NCBI RefSeq assembly: GCF_000002425.4
Contig: NC_037269.1
Coordinates: forward strand, 7,827,067 to 7,891,066
Direction of reading: 5' to 3'
From: Physcomitrium patens
Taxonomy: Eukaryota > Streptophyta > Bryopsida > Funariales > Funariaceae
Length of the DNA: 64,000 nucleotides
Shown here piece after piece: positions 24,860 through 38,950 of the stretch. A program made the position numbers and the translations under genes. Numbering within the stretch: position 1 is the first letter of the stretch; each line of letters begins with the position of its first letter. The notes under the pieces were generated by a model that was given only the letters and a program-made list of their open reading frames with translations, was not told the origin of the DNA and did no database searches.

Positions 24860-27800
24860 AATAGTAAAGACCAGTTGAAAAATTATAGTATAGGAGATAT
24901 AGCAAAGCAATCCTAGATGAAATTCAAATACAACACCTCTTAGGCCAAATAGCTACTTTGCAAGGACAAATAGAAGACTTGAGAACATCTATTAGGCTGA
25001 AATTGAGTAAATTCAATACATACTCTGGAACTTTAAGATAAGAAGATATATGTCAATGGCTCTTTAACATGCGACAATACTTCTAACTATTTGATGCAAA
25101 TACCATTGAAGGAATTATATATGCACCTAATTATTTGAGAGATGTGGATGCCATTTGGTAATGACATTGGATTCAAACCTACAAAGTTAAAGGTGGATTT
25201 TGTGACTAGAAGGAATTTGAGACTGAATTCAAGAATCGATTTTGACATATCAATGTAAAGAAGATAGCACACAATCAATTGTCAAATCTTACACTTTTTA
25301 GGTTGGTGCAAGTTAATGTCTTTTGATTCAAGTTCCTATATCTCTAAATTGATAATATTTTGGAGGCAAAGATGATAGATTGATTCTTAAAAGATTTGAA
25401 ACTTAGAGTCCAACGAGAGTTGGAACTAAGAAATCGACAATCTTTTAAAGAGGCAATTTGGATTGCAAAAAAATTTCATGCTATAGATTTTTAAAATTAT
25501 GGAGCACAACCTATAACACGAAGTCTTATGCCGCTATCTAATATTATGATATAATAAGCAATGCTAATAGAGATTGATGCCCTACAAGGATTATTGTCAC
25601 CACAAAGACAACAAATATTGGTAAAAAAGAGATTGTATTTCTATTGCCAAGAGCCAAGCCATGAAATCGAAGGTTGTCCAAAACATCAAAATTCAAGCAC
25701 CAACAAAATAAGGTAGATTTAGAGACTTAAAATTTTTCAAGTTGATAATTAGACAAAGCAAGAAAATGAGGCTCCTTAGTATAGCTGCCGAGGGCCAATA
25801 TTGGAGATAACTATATTTCTTAGAGACAAATGGCATGGCCTTGGATAATTATAAAAAGAATCAATTATTATATCTAAAATGACTATTAAAAGGAAATTTA
25901 TGTCAAGTATTTGTAGATTGTGGCTCTATAAAAAATTGTATCTCAATTGATATTTTTGACACATTTGGAATTAAAATTAAAGCAATCAGCAGAGGAAGTA
26001 TATACCTTGCAAATGATCTAGAGAATATATTGAGTGAGACATGGAAAAAAATACCTTGAAGTTGAGTAACACATATGTCTTAAGAGAGAGATTCAATGTG
26101 ACAAAGCTAAGATATGGTATTATCTTTGATATACCATGGCTAAAAATAAAAAAATAAGCAAGTTAATTGGATAGCAAGGATAATTGCTTTTAGAGATGGT
26201 GGATGTAAGGTGATTCTTTACACCTTTGCATCAAGTAAAGAGTAAAGAGAATCTATAATCCAAGAATTTCATATAAAAACGACCTTTATGAAGAAATAAA
26301 TATAGTATAAGCAACCTATATATATGGTAGTTTTAAATCTTGCATCAGTGGTAAAAAAGTCAACTAAAGGAATACAATAGGCAGATCAATTTGTACAAGA
26401 ATATTGAGATGTTTTTTCAATTAACCTATCAAGTGGCATGTCTCTTGAACGAGGTGCCTTCTTTCAAATAAAACTATTGTTTTGACCCAAACCAATAAGT
26501 TGACCAATTTAACATCTAATATCAAAATAATTTAAAGAGTTGTAGAAGATATTGGACAAACTCTTGGAGAAAGACCTCATTTGAGAAAGCACATCATGAT
26601 AGGGAGTACAAGTACTCTTTGCACCCAAGCTAGATAGACAAAGGTGTAAAGAGTCACCTTACATCCACCATCTCTAAAAGTAGACTTTATCTTTCTGTTG
26701 ATCATAGGTCACATAAACATATTATTTCAGGACTTATTGGACAAGTATGTAGTTGTCTTCATTGATGATATCCTCGTATATAATAAAAATCTTGAAAAGC
26801 ATTAGCAACAACTACAAAAAGTATTGTACTAACTACAAGATAGTTGTTTCTATTACAAGCAATTAAAATGTGAACTTTGGAAGTTGAAAGTCACCTTTTT
26901 GGGACATATGGTGTCCTTCAAAGGCAAGTATATGGAACAAGATAAGGTAAGAGCAGTAGAAGATTGGCTAACCTTCAATGATGCTTTTGAAGTTTGCTCA
27001 TTTTTAGGCCTTGCTGGTTATTATTGCCATTTTGTTTGACAATTTGCATATATTGTTGCCTCATTTATAAACCTATTGAAGAAAAGATCTTCATTTGAAT
27101 GAAAATTGGAACAACAAAGCACCTTTGATAGATTAAAGGAGGCACTCACCACTACTCCAATATTCCAATCATACAATCTCAACCTTCTTTATATGCTTGA
27201 CATTGATGCTTTTGATTTTGCTATTAGAATGGTGTTTCAACAAGACTTTGGTAGGAGCCTTCAACCTATGGTATATAAATCATATAAGCTCAGAAGGATA
27301 GAACACAACTACTCTGCATAAGATTAAGAGCAATTAGTGATTATACATGCCAAAAAAAAATGGCGACATTATTTGTTAAAGAAATCAATGGTTGTTTGGA
27401 TTAACTATCGATCCTTACTACACGATTTATTTTTGAAAAATATGAAATCATAACATCATTGTTAAAAAAGAACAATTACAGCTTTTTGATATTTAGCTTG
27501 AATACAAGCAAGGGCGACAACATATTGTACTAAGTAGCTTATCACATAGATCAAATTTAAAATTATTTATATTAATAATGTCATTTTAAATCTAACAAAA
27601 GAGATAAAATTGAAAGAGCTATGTATTGAGATGTTTAGTTCAAGATGGTTAGCAATCAATTGAAGATGGATGGTATACAATATCAAGATTATAGTCTTGG
27701 TAATAGCTTATTCTATTTCAAGAAGCAGATTTATATACTTGATAATGCTATACTTCGAATGCGTATATTTCAAGAAAGATATGACATTCCAATATGTAGA

Positions 27801-29340
27801 CATTTGAGATAAGAGAAGAATCTAAAATAGATCTGAAGGACATGACTTTGAGTAGGTTTGGATCTTGATATTTGATCTTTTGTGCACTCTTACAAGTCAT
27901 GTCAATATAATAAAATATGTAATGTAGTGTCTCTTGGATTAATATAGCTAATTTTTTCTCTATTTCTACTTCATGTTGTCAGTATTAATATAGCTCATTA
28001 ATATACAACATATTGGTAGTAGGTGACTATAGGTCTTATTACTTATTTGTTGTAGATGCATCATAATTATACTGTAATTGCTGTCTTTATGGATTGATTC
28101 TCAAAGCAACTTCACTTGGCCAAGGTGTACTCAGATATTGATGCCTCAATGTTTGTAGAAGTCTTCTTTAATATTATCTTTTAGCACTATAGATTATCTT
28201 GTATTATTGTTTCAAGATCCATACTTCACAAGAAGTTTTTAGGAAGCCTTATTGAAGCTACTAGAGACCTGACTTACCATGTCTATAGCCTTCCATCTCC
28301 AAACAGATAGACAAATAGAGCATGCAAATCAGACCTAGGAAGATGTATTGTGGGTATTTGTGGTGGTTCATCATAATAATTGAGATGAATACTTGATGCC
28401 TTTGGAGTTTGTTTATAATAATAGTATTCAAGCAAGTACCAGTCATTCACCATTTTTTCTTAATATCAATCAATATCTAATTATACTAATAACTTTTTAT
28501 TGTCCCATCAATACTAATAATCCAATAACAAAGGAATATATACAATGGCTTACAATAACCTTACAAGAGACATGGCACTGCTTTATTATTGCACAGAATC
28601 AAAAGAAGTAGTATATAGATAACCACCGACAATACAAGACCTTCTAGAGAGATGATCAGGTGTTTCTCTCCAATGCCAACTTGTAACTTGCTACATCAAT
28701 TCAAATCTGTAAACTAACACCTAGATAGCTTGAACTTTTTTATATTTTTGCAATGATTTTTGATGTTGTGTATGCCGTCAAGCTTTTGCCACATATTTAG
28801 GTCCTTCTAGTGTTCTATATTTTGCAACTAAAGGAATTTCATACTAAGCCAAAGCAATTTTAAGATCGATATCAACTACCACCACCACCAGTTGTAATTG
28901 ATGATTAACATAAATATGAAGTGGACAATATTTTAGAACATTGCTACCTTTGCCATAGTTGTGGACATCCACAACTTCAATACAAAGTTCTTTGGAAAGG
29001 TTATCCTATCCATGATTCAACATCGAAAGTTGTACAAATCCTCACCCATTGCCAACAAATAATTTAGAGATACCAATGGGAGTAAAACATGGACGTTTTT
29101 TATTAGTCGAGAAGGATTAACTATAACAAGGTATAGATAAGAAATTTGTATTATTAACATATAAAGATAGATAGTTAGAACCATATACAAGAAGTTATGG
29201 AAGTTTGTAGAATTGAAGTTAGGTAAGTAGATTAGGTAGGATTCATCATAGAACATTCTAAAAAGAATTTAGAGTGGTTATCTAGTTAAGAACCACTATA
29301 GAACCTTCTAAAAAAGATTTAGGACTGTTCTTTAAGTGAG
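24860..29340 (+). mobile_element. C1: chromodomain Ty3/gypsy fragment
   Basis: Parts in order: gag (about 24,880-25,500), a zinc-knuckle remnant (about 25,630-25,690), protease (about 25,900-26,130, FVDCGS), RT (about 26,680-27,050, FIDDILVYNK), RNase H (about 27,100-27,560), integrase (about 27,700-28,420), chromodomain (about 28,910-29,030, KVLWKGYP) and the first 250 or so bases of the 3' LTR (from about 29,094). It is homologous to C2 on the opposite strand. It is heavily broken (dozens of changes) and AT-rich. The 5' LTR is absent: gag starts directly at the left inverted arm, and the 3' LTR is cut at the right arm. Confidence 0.82.
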
Positions 29341-29830
29341 GCCTATGAATGTAAAATTTATTCTTTAACCCAATTATAAAATGGCCTCAATTAAAAGTTT
29401 CTTATAATAGGTGGTATTAAATAAAAATAGCAAAAATAAGAATAAAATAAACAAAATACAAAACAAGTGGAACAAGTATAATCAAGCAATTATATACTAC
29501 AAAACTACATACAATCTATTTACTAAGTTTTTATCTAATAAAAAGTAAAAAATAAAAGTTAAAAAAATATTTTTAGAAAGTTAATTTTTTTATCTTTCTA
29601 ATGGTTTAGAAAACATGTAAATCCGAATTACTATGAATAAGTTATGAAGATTTGAAATAAATAAATAAATAAATAAATAATTAAGTAAATAAATTTTACC
29701 TCAAGGATAATTTGCTTAAGAGTTCAAGGATTTGAGCCTCATCAAGGCTCACAAGTTATATATGTGGTTTCTAAGAGAGGCCACAAGGCCTTAATCTTAT
29801 CTTTCTAACTATCTTCAAGGTGCTACAACC
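29341..29830. repeat. Right arm of the inverted repeat around C1
   Basis: This is the reverse complement of about 24,340-24,859, diverged but aligned through its whole length, including an (AAAT)n stretch near 29,660. It abuts the truncated 3' LTR of C1. Confidence 0.65.
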
Positions 29831-31539
29831 CACATGGGCCTTATGCATCTCATTTCTTATAAGGACTATACTAGCTAATAGTCTTCCTATTTTTTACTAG
29901 TAAATTCCATAATTTTATATTTTTGACTTTACCATGGTGTTTAAAAACAACCAAATAGCCAAAGAGCCTTCTATGGCCTTCAAATCTTACTCCAATTCTT
30001 CATAATGGCTCTCAAAGTAGTAAAATTTATTTTTACCAAAGTCTTGGAAATTGCTCTAAAAATTCTTAAAAAATTCTAAATAAATTTTATAATTTTTTTA
30101 ATAGTTCTCTAATACTAATATCAATTTAAGGCTAAAATTTCCTATCTTGATGATTTCTATAGTAATAAAATCAATTTAAATCTACTATAAATCCTATTTT
30201 CTATATAAATAATTAAAAAGACATGAGATTCTTTTTCATGCTTCTTCTAACTTCTAACTAATATTTATAGATTTTTTAATAAGTAATATGTATAAATAGA
30301 AGGCCAATATAAATATTAATTTTAGTAAATATTTCTTTTAATAAATATTCCTTAATATTCAATAATAAATAAAAAATACTAAATCAACTAAAATAATTAC
30401 CTCCAAGACTTACTAAGACTCCATTTCTTCTCCAAAAATACTATTTTCCTTCATTTAACATCCTCTAAGCACACCTTTATCTAAAAATTGTAATTTTGGT
30501 ACTTTACATGCATTCTTTTGTCTTAAAATAACTAGAAAGTCAATTTGATGACTTATATATAGCAACTATCTGGGACAATTTGTAAAAGAGAAGAACTTAG
30601 AATCAACATCTCAAAATGCTATTGAATAAAAAAAAGCTTTGTCTACCAAAGGTTTTAATATCTATTCAATTCAAAAATGAGTGAATTTCTACTAATCTAA
30701 GAGAATTAAAATAAATTTTGTTTTACAAATTTAAACAAAGAAGATAGAAGAAACTCAAATCTAATCTTTAAAAAATTAAAGCTTTTAGAGAAAAAGAACT
30801 AAGACTAAGGATTAAAAAGATGGTAGCTTAGAACTTTTTCTCAACATGAGAGGATTTTAATATCAAGCCTTTAAGGCCTACATATCCATTAAGTGTGCAA
30901 TGTTGGTCTTTCATGCATTAATAGTAGCTCATTGGGATAACTTATTTTTTTTCAATGGGATTTGAACTCGGGACCTTTTATTAACAATTTTTCACTTGAT
31001 CAACAATTCTACAATCCTTAGATGGTTAATAAAACTTAACTACTACTTTATAATACTTTATTTTTATTTTTATTTTATTTTTATTCTTTGAAGAATTAAA
31101 TTAAATAAAAGTTAAGATGAATGAATCAATTAATACTAGCCTTGAATCCTAGAGTTTTAATTCTCTAAATTCTCTCCAATTTTGATGATTTACCATTTAA
31201 AGATTGAAATTAGAATGAATTTAAAGATGAGATGCTTGACCATGTGTATGATAAAAATCACACTTGATATTCTTTGCATCTATTTCTTAAAGTTCTAATA
31301 GGAAAATCTTTTCAGTTGAGAATTTATAACCAAACTGAATTGTTTGGAAAAACTTCTTTCACTAGATACAGACTTGACTATACTACATCAAATTTGCCTA
31401 GAAAATCTAGTCTCTTAACATCTTATAAAAGGACCAACATGCCAAGCCTAAAGATTCTAACCTTATATCATTTATCAAAGGTAATTTTTTTTCTTTATAT
31501 AGCTTTGATTAATTAGAATCTCACCTTAATGAGTATTGA
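29831..31539. other. AT-rich sequence, no gene seen
   Basis: I see no coding continuity on either strand. A patch near 30,955-30,980 (gggatttgaactcgggacc) resembles the T-arm-like motif found in many plant repeats, which suggests old LTR or SINE debris. It may contain the 3' end or LTR of D, but I found no second copy to prove that. Confidence 0.4.
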
Positions 31540-34500
31540 ATTCTCATTTTTTGAAGTTACATCTATAAATTTATAATCAAGGTTGTGGACATGAGATTTT
31601 CTATCGATTCTCTATATCAATCATTTGATATTTGTAGATAGATAGCTATGTCATTTTCAATTATAAGACTACTAAAAATTTGTTTAAACTGTAATAATGG
31701 AATATGATCATCTTCCTCTATTAAGTCATTTAATTCATGAACTTTGATATTGTCAAAGTTCATTCCAATGATATCTTTCAATGTAGATAAATTAATACCT
31801 ACTTCATTATTTTGCCAAGTAGCAAAACCATCTATAAAGTTAATATGCATCACTTCATATGGGCTACATGTAGAGTGACTTGTCAACCACTTGATGAATT
31901 CTCCATCATCCTCCCAATCATATAGTCTTGGGCCCATGCAACTTAATGGAGTAGTTTGGACCATATTAGAGTGAGCCAATTCTTTTCATTCTAAATTGAC
32001 AAACCTCACTTTTTTTTTGAACTCCTTTTTAGGTTGTGGAATTTGATCTTCTTCTTTTGAAGAATTAAGTGAGTTTTTTTCCAAAAATAGTCTCTGAAAT
32101 TGAATGAAGATTTTTGTAAGGTTTTCTAATGGACGATAAATGATATGAGGTTTTTTACCAACTCAATCAATTTTGGCACTTGCTATCATTAACCATGATC
32201 TATCTAAAAACAGTAGATATGAATTTTTACTAGAATGCATGTAAATCACATGAAAAGTGAGGGAATTCTCTTCACCACCTATTATCATTCTACAACCACT
32301 AATCTCACCTAGAAAGGTATCTTGGCTTTGATTAGCCATGTTAATTACATAAGAAGAAGGACCAATTATACTAAGGTCCAACTTCTCCATCGTTTGTATA
32401 GACATTATATTTAACCTACTATCTCCTTCCATAATTGTATAGAAGATGATCTTATTAACTATTGATACTTCTAATTCAATTACCTTGACTTCATGTGCTC
32501 CTTGAATCGTTCTTATATGGACTTCAATTTTTGCCTTAGACCTTTGACTTTTTTTAATAGGCATGCTTGTATTAAAAATTCTTTTCATTCTTGGAGATAC
32601 TTCCAATCATTGAACAATACTTATATTTGCTTTGATTATTTTCAAATCTTCCCACAAATCATGAGACTCCCTTTGATCATTTTTTTTAAAGAAATTAGAA
32701 TATCATATTCTGATCTTGGGACCTCAAGACCTTTCCACTCTTCTATGGAAGGAAATTCTTTTACAAGGATTTTTTCTTTTATTATCTTGGTTTTTGAAAT
32801 AGTAGTAGGTTCTAAATCATAGGGCACTTATCTTGATTTCTTCACATTATCCATTGCCTCTTGTGTAGCTTTGTTTAAATCAAAGAAGTGAAGAGAATCT
32901 TTTTACTTATTTTTATTTTCCATTGAAGTTTGAGGGAGATGACTTATATATCTAGACCTACTTATAATTGTCAATGCTAGCATATTAAGAAGTCCTTTAA
33001 CCTTATGAGGAACTTCTTCATGAAAGATGTAATGTATTTGAGAAGATGAAGGTTAGTCTCTAATAGGTTGAGTACCTTGTTCCTTACATGATATTTCAAA
33101 ATATCTTACATCTTAAGAATTATGTCGTTCATTGTGTTGGTCATATTGAGGTTGGCCACCATTTAATGGAATAAATCCTTGTTGAATAACTAAATGTGAG
33201 GGACGGTAGTAGATTTGACAACTATTATTGTAATCATAAAATAAATTAAGAGGTCTTAAACTACTATCAAAATTTGAGATTCTCACTCCCTTCAACTGGT
33301 CTTGGGCCTATTATTAATAATTTATTTGTAGAAATTTTAAAGGAACTACCTTACTATATTATCTATACACATCTATAGAATGGTTTCTCCTACAATTTCT
33401 ACATACCATTGTCGAGGTAGAGAGAGTTTGCTTCAAAAAAGCGCTGGGCTTCTAGCTGCCACTAAATATACAATCAAGTCTAAGATATAAAAGTACCAAG
33501 TTTATATACATAATATATTTCCTTTTAGGGCAATTACATCAAAACATAAGCCCAAGTACCGAAAAAACACCCAAATGTATGATAAAGTTTCTTAAAACCT
33601 TATATATCCTTATGAGAAATGTTTCTCAAACTTTAACAGCTCATATCTCACGATCGGACTGTCTAAACAACCTAAAATTTTACGTGAAGTACTGATATAA
33701 TTTCAAAAACTACTACAAAAAAATTCAACTACAAATTCATTACCGATCTTGCAATATCATCAAAACCCTAACAATAGCTTTAAACCCTAGCTTACATACA
33801 CCTATGTGCTAATTTCTTCATATCTCACAAAATAAGTATTCAAATACCATGAAACTTTGATTTATAGCTTTTTAACTTAATAACACACACTTATAGAAAT
33901 TTTAAGCCAAAAATTTATCCAGAAACTAAAGATATGGCTCCAACCATTACTATCAACAAAATGACTCACTTATTGCCTTTGAATTACATGTGTTGTCTTC
34001 AATGCCCTATAACTCCTTCATCTAAACTTGGAATTCATCAAAAAGTACATGTAAAGTATAGCCAAGAAAGTGCTCTCTCAAATTCTAGTCGCCGATCTTT
34101 CATTGCACTCCGTATGCATATGTTATGCCTCAACGAGTGACACTAGGTACAAATTTGACACCTTAACTTTGAACACCTATATCTCCTTCACAAAAATTCG
34201 AAATCACACAAACTCTTTATTCAAATTATACTCAAAACCTTGAATTTTCTGACCTTAGCCTCCAAAGCTCAAATGACTTCAAAAAAAAAACCCTAATCCC
34301 TAATAAGGCCTCGGGCAGCCTCCTTAAAGCCTATTGGGTATGGCCTTCGACCATTAGGAATGAAGTTTTCCATTCCTTGCCTTCATCCAACCATGCTTTG
34401 CTTTCATCCCTCCCAATAAGCCTCCTAATAGTTAAGAATTTCTTCTTTAGGTTCTAATCTCCTCTCAAGGCTCCATACTAAACATTTAGGTTCTATAAAT

Positions 34501-36300
34501 GTTTTTTTGAAATACTATAAGTAAAAAGATAAACTCAAAATAAAGTTTCTTAAATCCACTCTCTTTAAATTAATCTATTTAACTATTCTAACATTAATAA
34601 AGACTTATGAACATATTATATATTCTAAATAATTTTTACATACTATAAGCTTTTATAGTACGACATTACTCTATTTTCTATCCAACAATTTCTTAGTAGA
34701 TGGCTTTTTTGACAAAGGTGGTACACTTCTTATCGTTGTCATTGTTGGATTCTAAAGCCTTAGGTAGTATTTTTTTTGAAGTTGGAATTTGGAATTGAAA
34801 TCTACCATACTTTGGTTCCTATAAAGTGGGACATATAATTATTGTCTTCTTTAATTTTGATGGTAAATTTGCTAGTTTGAGCAAAATTAGCTTTTATGCC
34901 CTAATTGGTGACTATGAGTGCACCAAAGCCTAGAAGGATGCCTATTAGATTCTATAGGAGGTAGGACTTAGTTTGAATTTTGACTTTTAATCAAGAAAGT
35001 CATTTATTCTTGTATAGCCTTCATTTGCTAGACAAGTTTATTTTAGAATCCTTGTTGGATTTTAAAGACTTTATTCTTGAAGTCTTCCTTCTATTTATTC
35101 CTATCTTCAGTTTATGTCAATTTAGGAAGGATGAGAAGTGGTTTAACCTCTTAAGGTAATGGGTAGTGCTTTATAGATTGAATTTAAGTTCCCACATGCA
35201 CAAAAAAATATCCTTGAGAATTTTTCATGTTTTGAGCATATATGGAGATGAAACTAATGATTCTATGGTCTTTCTTCCTCTACAATTGTTTTTGCTACTT
35301 GTCAATGTCTTCAATTATTTGAATTATTTTCTTGACCTCTTTTAAATTATTTGACCTTTCTTTAAGGATTTTTCAAATTATCCCTTCAGTATTAAATCTT
35401 TGAACATAAAAATAGATGAAAGTATTATCCGTGAAAAGAGTTTTCATGAATCGGATTACTACAAGCTCATATTGCCAAATATATTCAGTGATTTCTTCTC
35501 TTTTTTCTTATCTCAAAAAAGAAAGAATAGTGAAGATATTACTTTGCCATACTTCTGACATGAATTTTTCTAAGAACATCTTCATGAACATGTCTCAGTT
35601 CTTAAAGGTTTGAAGGAGGTGGTTTCTATACCATTTGTAAGCTCCATTTTTTAAGGTACTTGAAAACCATACAAGATAATAACCTAGATTGGTTATTAAA
35701 CACGTCATGAGAAGTTCTATGAATCTCTACACGTGTGCCAATGGATTATCATCTCTAATCTCTTTAAACATAGGGAAGTTGTAGAGCATAGAAGCTGCTT
35801 ATAAATCCTTAGGAATTACTATTGGTAAGCTCCTTGATTGAATCAAGATATTGATAGATATAAGAGTAGATATAGATTTTCTTTTATATTTAATTAGAAG
35901 AGAAGGAGGTGTTGATCCTTTTCTTCCTTGATTTACTTCTACAACTAAATTAAGAGAATTAAGATCCAATTCTTTCTCTTTTATTCTATTATTCAGAATT
36001 AATTCAATTATATTTAAAACAAAAACTTCTTTTAATATTGGAGGTAAAGATTGCATGTCCAATAGTTGAATCTTTATTTATTTGAACTTTGGTTTATTTT
36101 TCTTGCCAATAGATTCAGGATTTTCTATGGATGAAGATAGGTTGGGTTACTTAAATCTGGTCAAACTATACATCTACACGATTATAGATATACCATTTAA
36201 CTTAACACATTTTTTAATCTATCCAATTTTCTTATAATTTAAATGTTTGCCTCTTCTACTTACAACTCACTTAAGTAACTTCCAATAGGAAAGAGAAACA
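31540..36300 (-). mobile_element. D: Ty3/gypsy gag-protease element, minus strand
   Basis: Read on the minus strand, about 35,800-34,700 holds a retrotransposon gag domain (WYRNHLLQTF, FLEKFMSEVW, EITEYIWQYEL). About 32,600-32,160 holds an aspartic-protease-like domain (LNIMSIQTMEKLDL, GCRMIIGG, YLLFLDRSWLM). About 31,980-31,620 holds an open stretch of unknown role. No reverse transcriptase or integrase follows in the window. LTRs were not identified, so both edges are approximate. The element is heavily broken (dozens of changes) and is interrupted by E2. It may be a non-autonomous or 3'-truncated plant gypsy element. Confidence 0.7.
33410..34665 (+). repeat. E2: solo-LTR-like repeat inside D
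   Basis: A copy of about 1.26 kb of repeat E starts TGTCGAGG and ends TACGACA. It is interposed between the protease and gag parts of D. It shares blocks such as gtcgccgatc and taaggcctcgggcagcctcc with E1. No clean target duplication was seen. Confidence 0.72.
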
Positions 36301-38260
36301 AAACAAAAACAACTAAAAGAAGAATATTTAGTTGAATATTATCCCAAGCAAGATAATTCCTGATTTTAATTGTTAAAAAAAAAACTATTTTTGTATAAGA
36401 GTGATCCTAAGCAATTTTAATTATAAAAAAGAATTTTGTATCAAGACGGTAAGGAGCTCAAGCTCTCATTTTTTTTTTTAGATTTTTTATAATAAGATAA
36501 TTACGGAATTATCTATTATAATAATTAGTAATAATTGTCATGTTACAAAAATGATACTTTTCAAATAGTTCATACCATATTGAAGAAGAATTCACTTAGC
36601 TGTATTTTTATTCAATAGGATACTTGTCAACAAATTTCCAAAATACATAACTTCTCTCCTAATCAATCTCAAACTAAATATTTTAAGTAGGAATTTAAGG
36701 TTTAAGTATATTGGATTGATGGTTCTATTTACTTCCTTCCATCCACATCTATAAGAGAGATTGGAGACTTACCTCTCTTACATCTTCTTTTTAGATTCTA
36801 CTCTCCAATTCCTAGCTCCTGCTTCTTGCGTTCAAGCTGTTTGCTAAAATTTCAAAGAAGGAAATAATTGACAAAATTTTAGGGACTTACTTATTTTCAA
36901 GCTATTAGTACCACTCTCTTCTTATTCTTATGCTCCTTCTTCTTAAACCATAATCTGTGTTAGCAAAATAAAGTAAAACTCAATGAATTTTGTCAAAATA
37001 AGACTCAACTTGGATTGTAATTTGAACTTGTTGATTTTTTCGAAATTTTTTTTTTTCTAAATTTATTTGGTCTAGCTTTTCTATCTATTTTTCTTTTAAA
37101 TTCTCTTCTTCTTCTCTTATTGATGAAGAATTCTCTTCAGGTTCTTGTTAAGCTTCTTGTACACTACTTCTATGAATAGAAAGGATACGAAGATTGGAAG
37201 AGGTGATTAAATTTCCCTACTACTATAAAAAGACCCTCTACTAGAATTTTATAAGATGAAAAGAGATAGTATGAAGGAAAGAGGAAGTGATTAAATCCTC
37301 CTACCACTAGGGAAATATCTTCAACAGGAAAAATTATAAAGAGGGGAGATGATGAAACCTTGAAGATAAGCTCCACCTCTTATGCTTTTGAAACTAACAA
37401 CCAACTTAAGAAAACCACCAAGTAATGCTAATGTTAACAATAAATTAATCAAATATTACTTAAGATTAAAAATAACAATATTGCCTTAAAAAAATCAATT
37501 AGTGAATATATATATAAAATTATTATGTATGTAAAAGAAAAAATACTATTAATAAATAAAAATATGAATAAAAATTAAATAAAAATAAAAAAATAAAAGA
37601 TATGAAAAAAATTAAAATTAAAATTAAAAATAAAAATAAAAGTTAAAAGTAAATTTAAAATATTAATGAAATTTAAATTTTTAAAAATTAATTAAAATTT
37701 TATTTTAAAATATTATTATTATTATTTATTTTATTATTATTAATTTAATATTTATTCTCTTTTATTTTTATTTTTATTTTATTTCTTTCTTTATTTTATA
37801 TATATATATTTTAAATTTGATATAATTAAGAAGAAGATTTTTAATTTTTTTTTAAATATAACATAAAATCCAAAATATAAACAATAGAAGAAATAGAAAT
37901 CATTAACCTCAATTGTATTTCGATTATAGCAACAACCTCTCTCAACTTCAAAAATCGCCACAAATTCGATTTTGATTTAATAGCATTGAATTTTTTACCA
38001 TTACAAAATTAACTTTAAGGTGCTGGTTTTTAAAAATTTCCACAATAAAATAATCACCTAGCACTAAAAAATAAATTTTCAAACAAGGAGTATATAAAAC
38101 TATTGATGCAGTTATCTTCTTTCTAATCTAAAATTTATACCATATAAACTCAAATCCTAATCAAATCTTAATCTAAATCATAATATCAAATATATAACTG
38201 ATATCAATAATTTTTTAGAATAAGAAGAAGTAAATAAAAGAAAGCAAATGATATAATATA
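36301..38260. other. AT-rich sequence with low-complexity core
   Basis: About 36,300-37,400 could be the 5' leader of D but shows no defined LTR. About 37,480-37,870 is almost pure A/T, with (AAAAT)n-like runs followed by (ATT)n-like runs of opposite sense that could pair. No gene was recognised. Confidence 0.5.
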
Positions 38261-38264
38261 TTAT

Positions 38265-38450
38265 GGGCAAGCATTTTAGAAACTTAATAGATGCAAATTT
38301 GACTCTATATATTTATAGGTAATTATTAGGTTAAAAATTTGGCCAATAAGTTAGCCACATATCATAAATATTAGCTACTTATAGTATAAATTGGCTATGT
38401 AGTACACATTTAAGAAATTTTTTTGTAAGTTAGTTATATTTCCCGAAAGT
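38265..38450 (+). repeat. Possible decayed B-like LTR piece
   Basis: It shows a weak match to the first third of the B LTR (atttataggtaatt, gttagccacatatcat and neighbouring blocks). It is strongly decayed and could be a remote relative. Confidence 0.3.
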
Positions 38451-38950
38451 TAGATATGTATTAGAAGATTTATATAATTTCAGTTGAAAGATAATAAAAA
38501 ATTGAAAAAGACAAATATCTCATGATATAGCATTGGGGGCCAAATCTTATCAAATGTATGTAGTTTAGTTTGATTAGTGATTTTTCATCCATTTATTATC
38601 AATGATATGAATCTTAAAGAAAGAAATCTTCAATACACTCTTAAGTTACTCAAAAAGACTATGAAATCACTCATAGATGGTAATATATTGAATCAAAATG
38701 GTTATTTCCAAAGACAAGAAGACTAATAAGTCTTAAAACAAGACTAAGATTTAAAAAGGCATTGACAAGAGTAAAAAAGGCTTCAATCTTGCTTCCAAAT
38801 ATACTTTCTAATTAGGAGCTATGTGATAATATTCTATAGGACTTTCAATAAGTGTTGACTTTATTAGACACTTGATTTAATTTATAAATAGTATTTATAA
38901 ATTATGTTTTTATGTATACTATTTCTAAGCAAAAATAGAATGGAAGAGAC

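Noticed and set aside
30950-30985. tRNA-like T-arm sequence (gggatttgaactcgggacc)
   Set aside because: No acceptor, D or anticodon arms surround it; such motifs are common in plant repeats.
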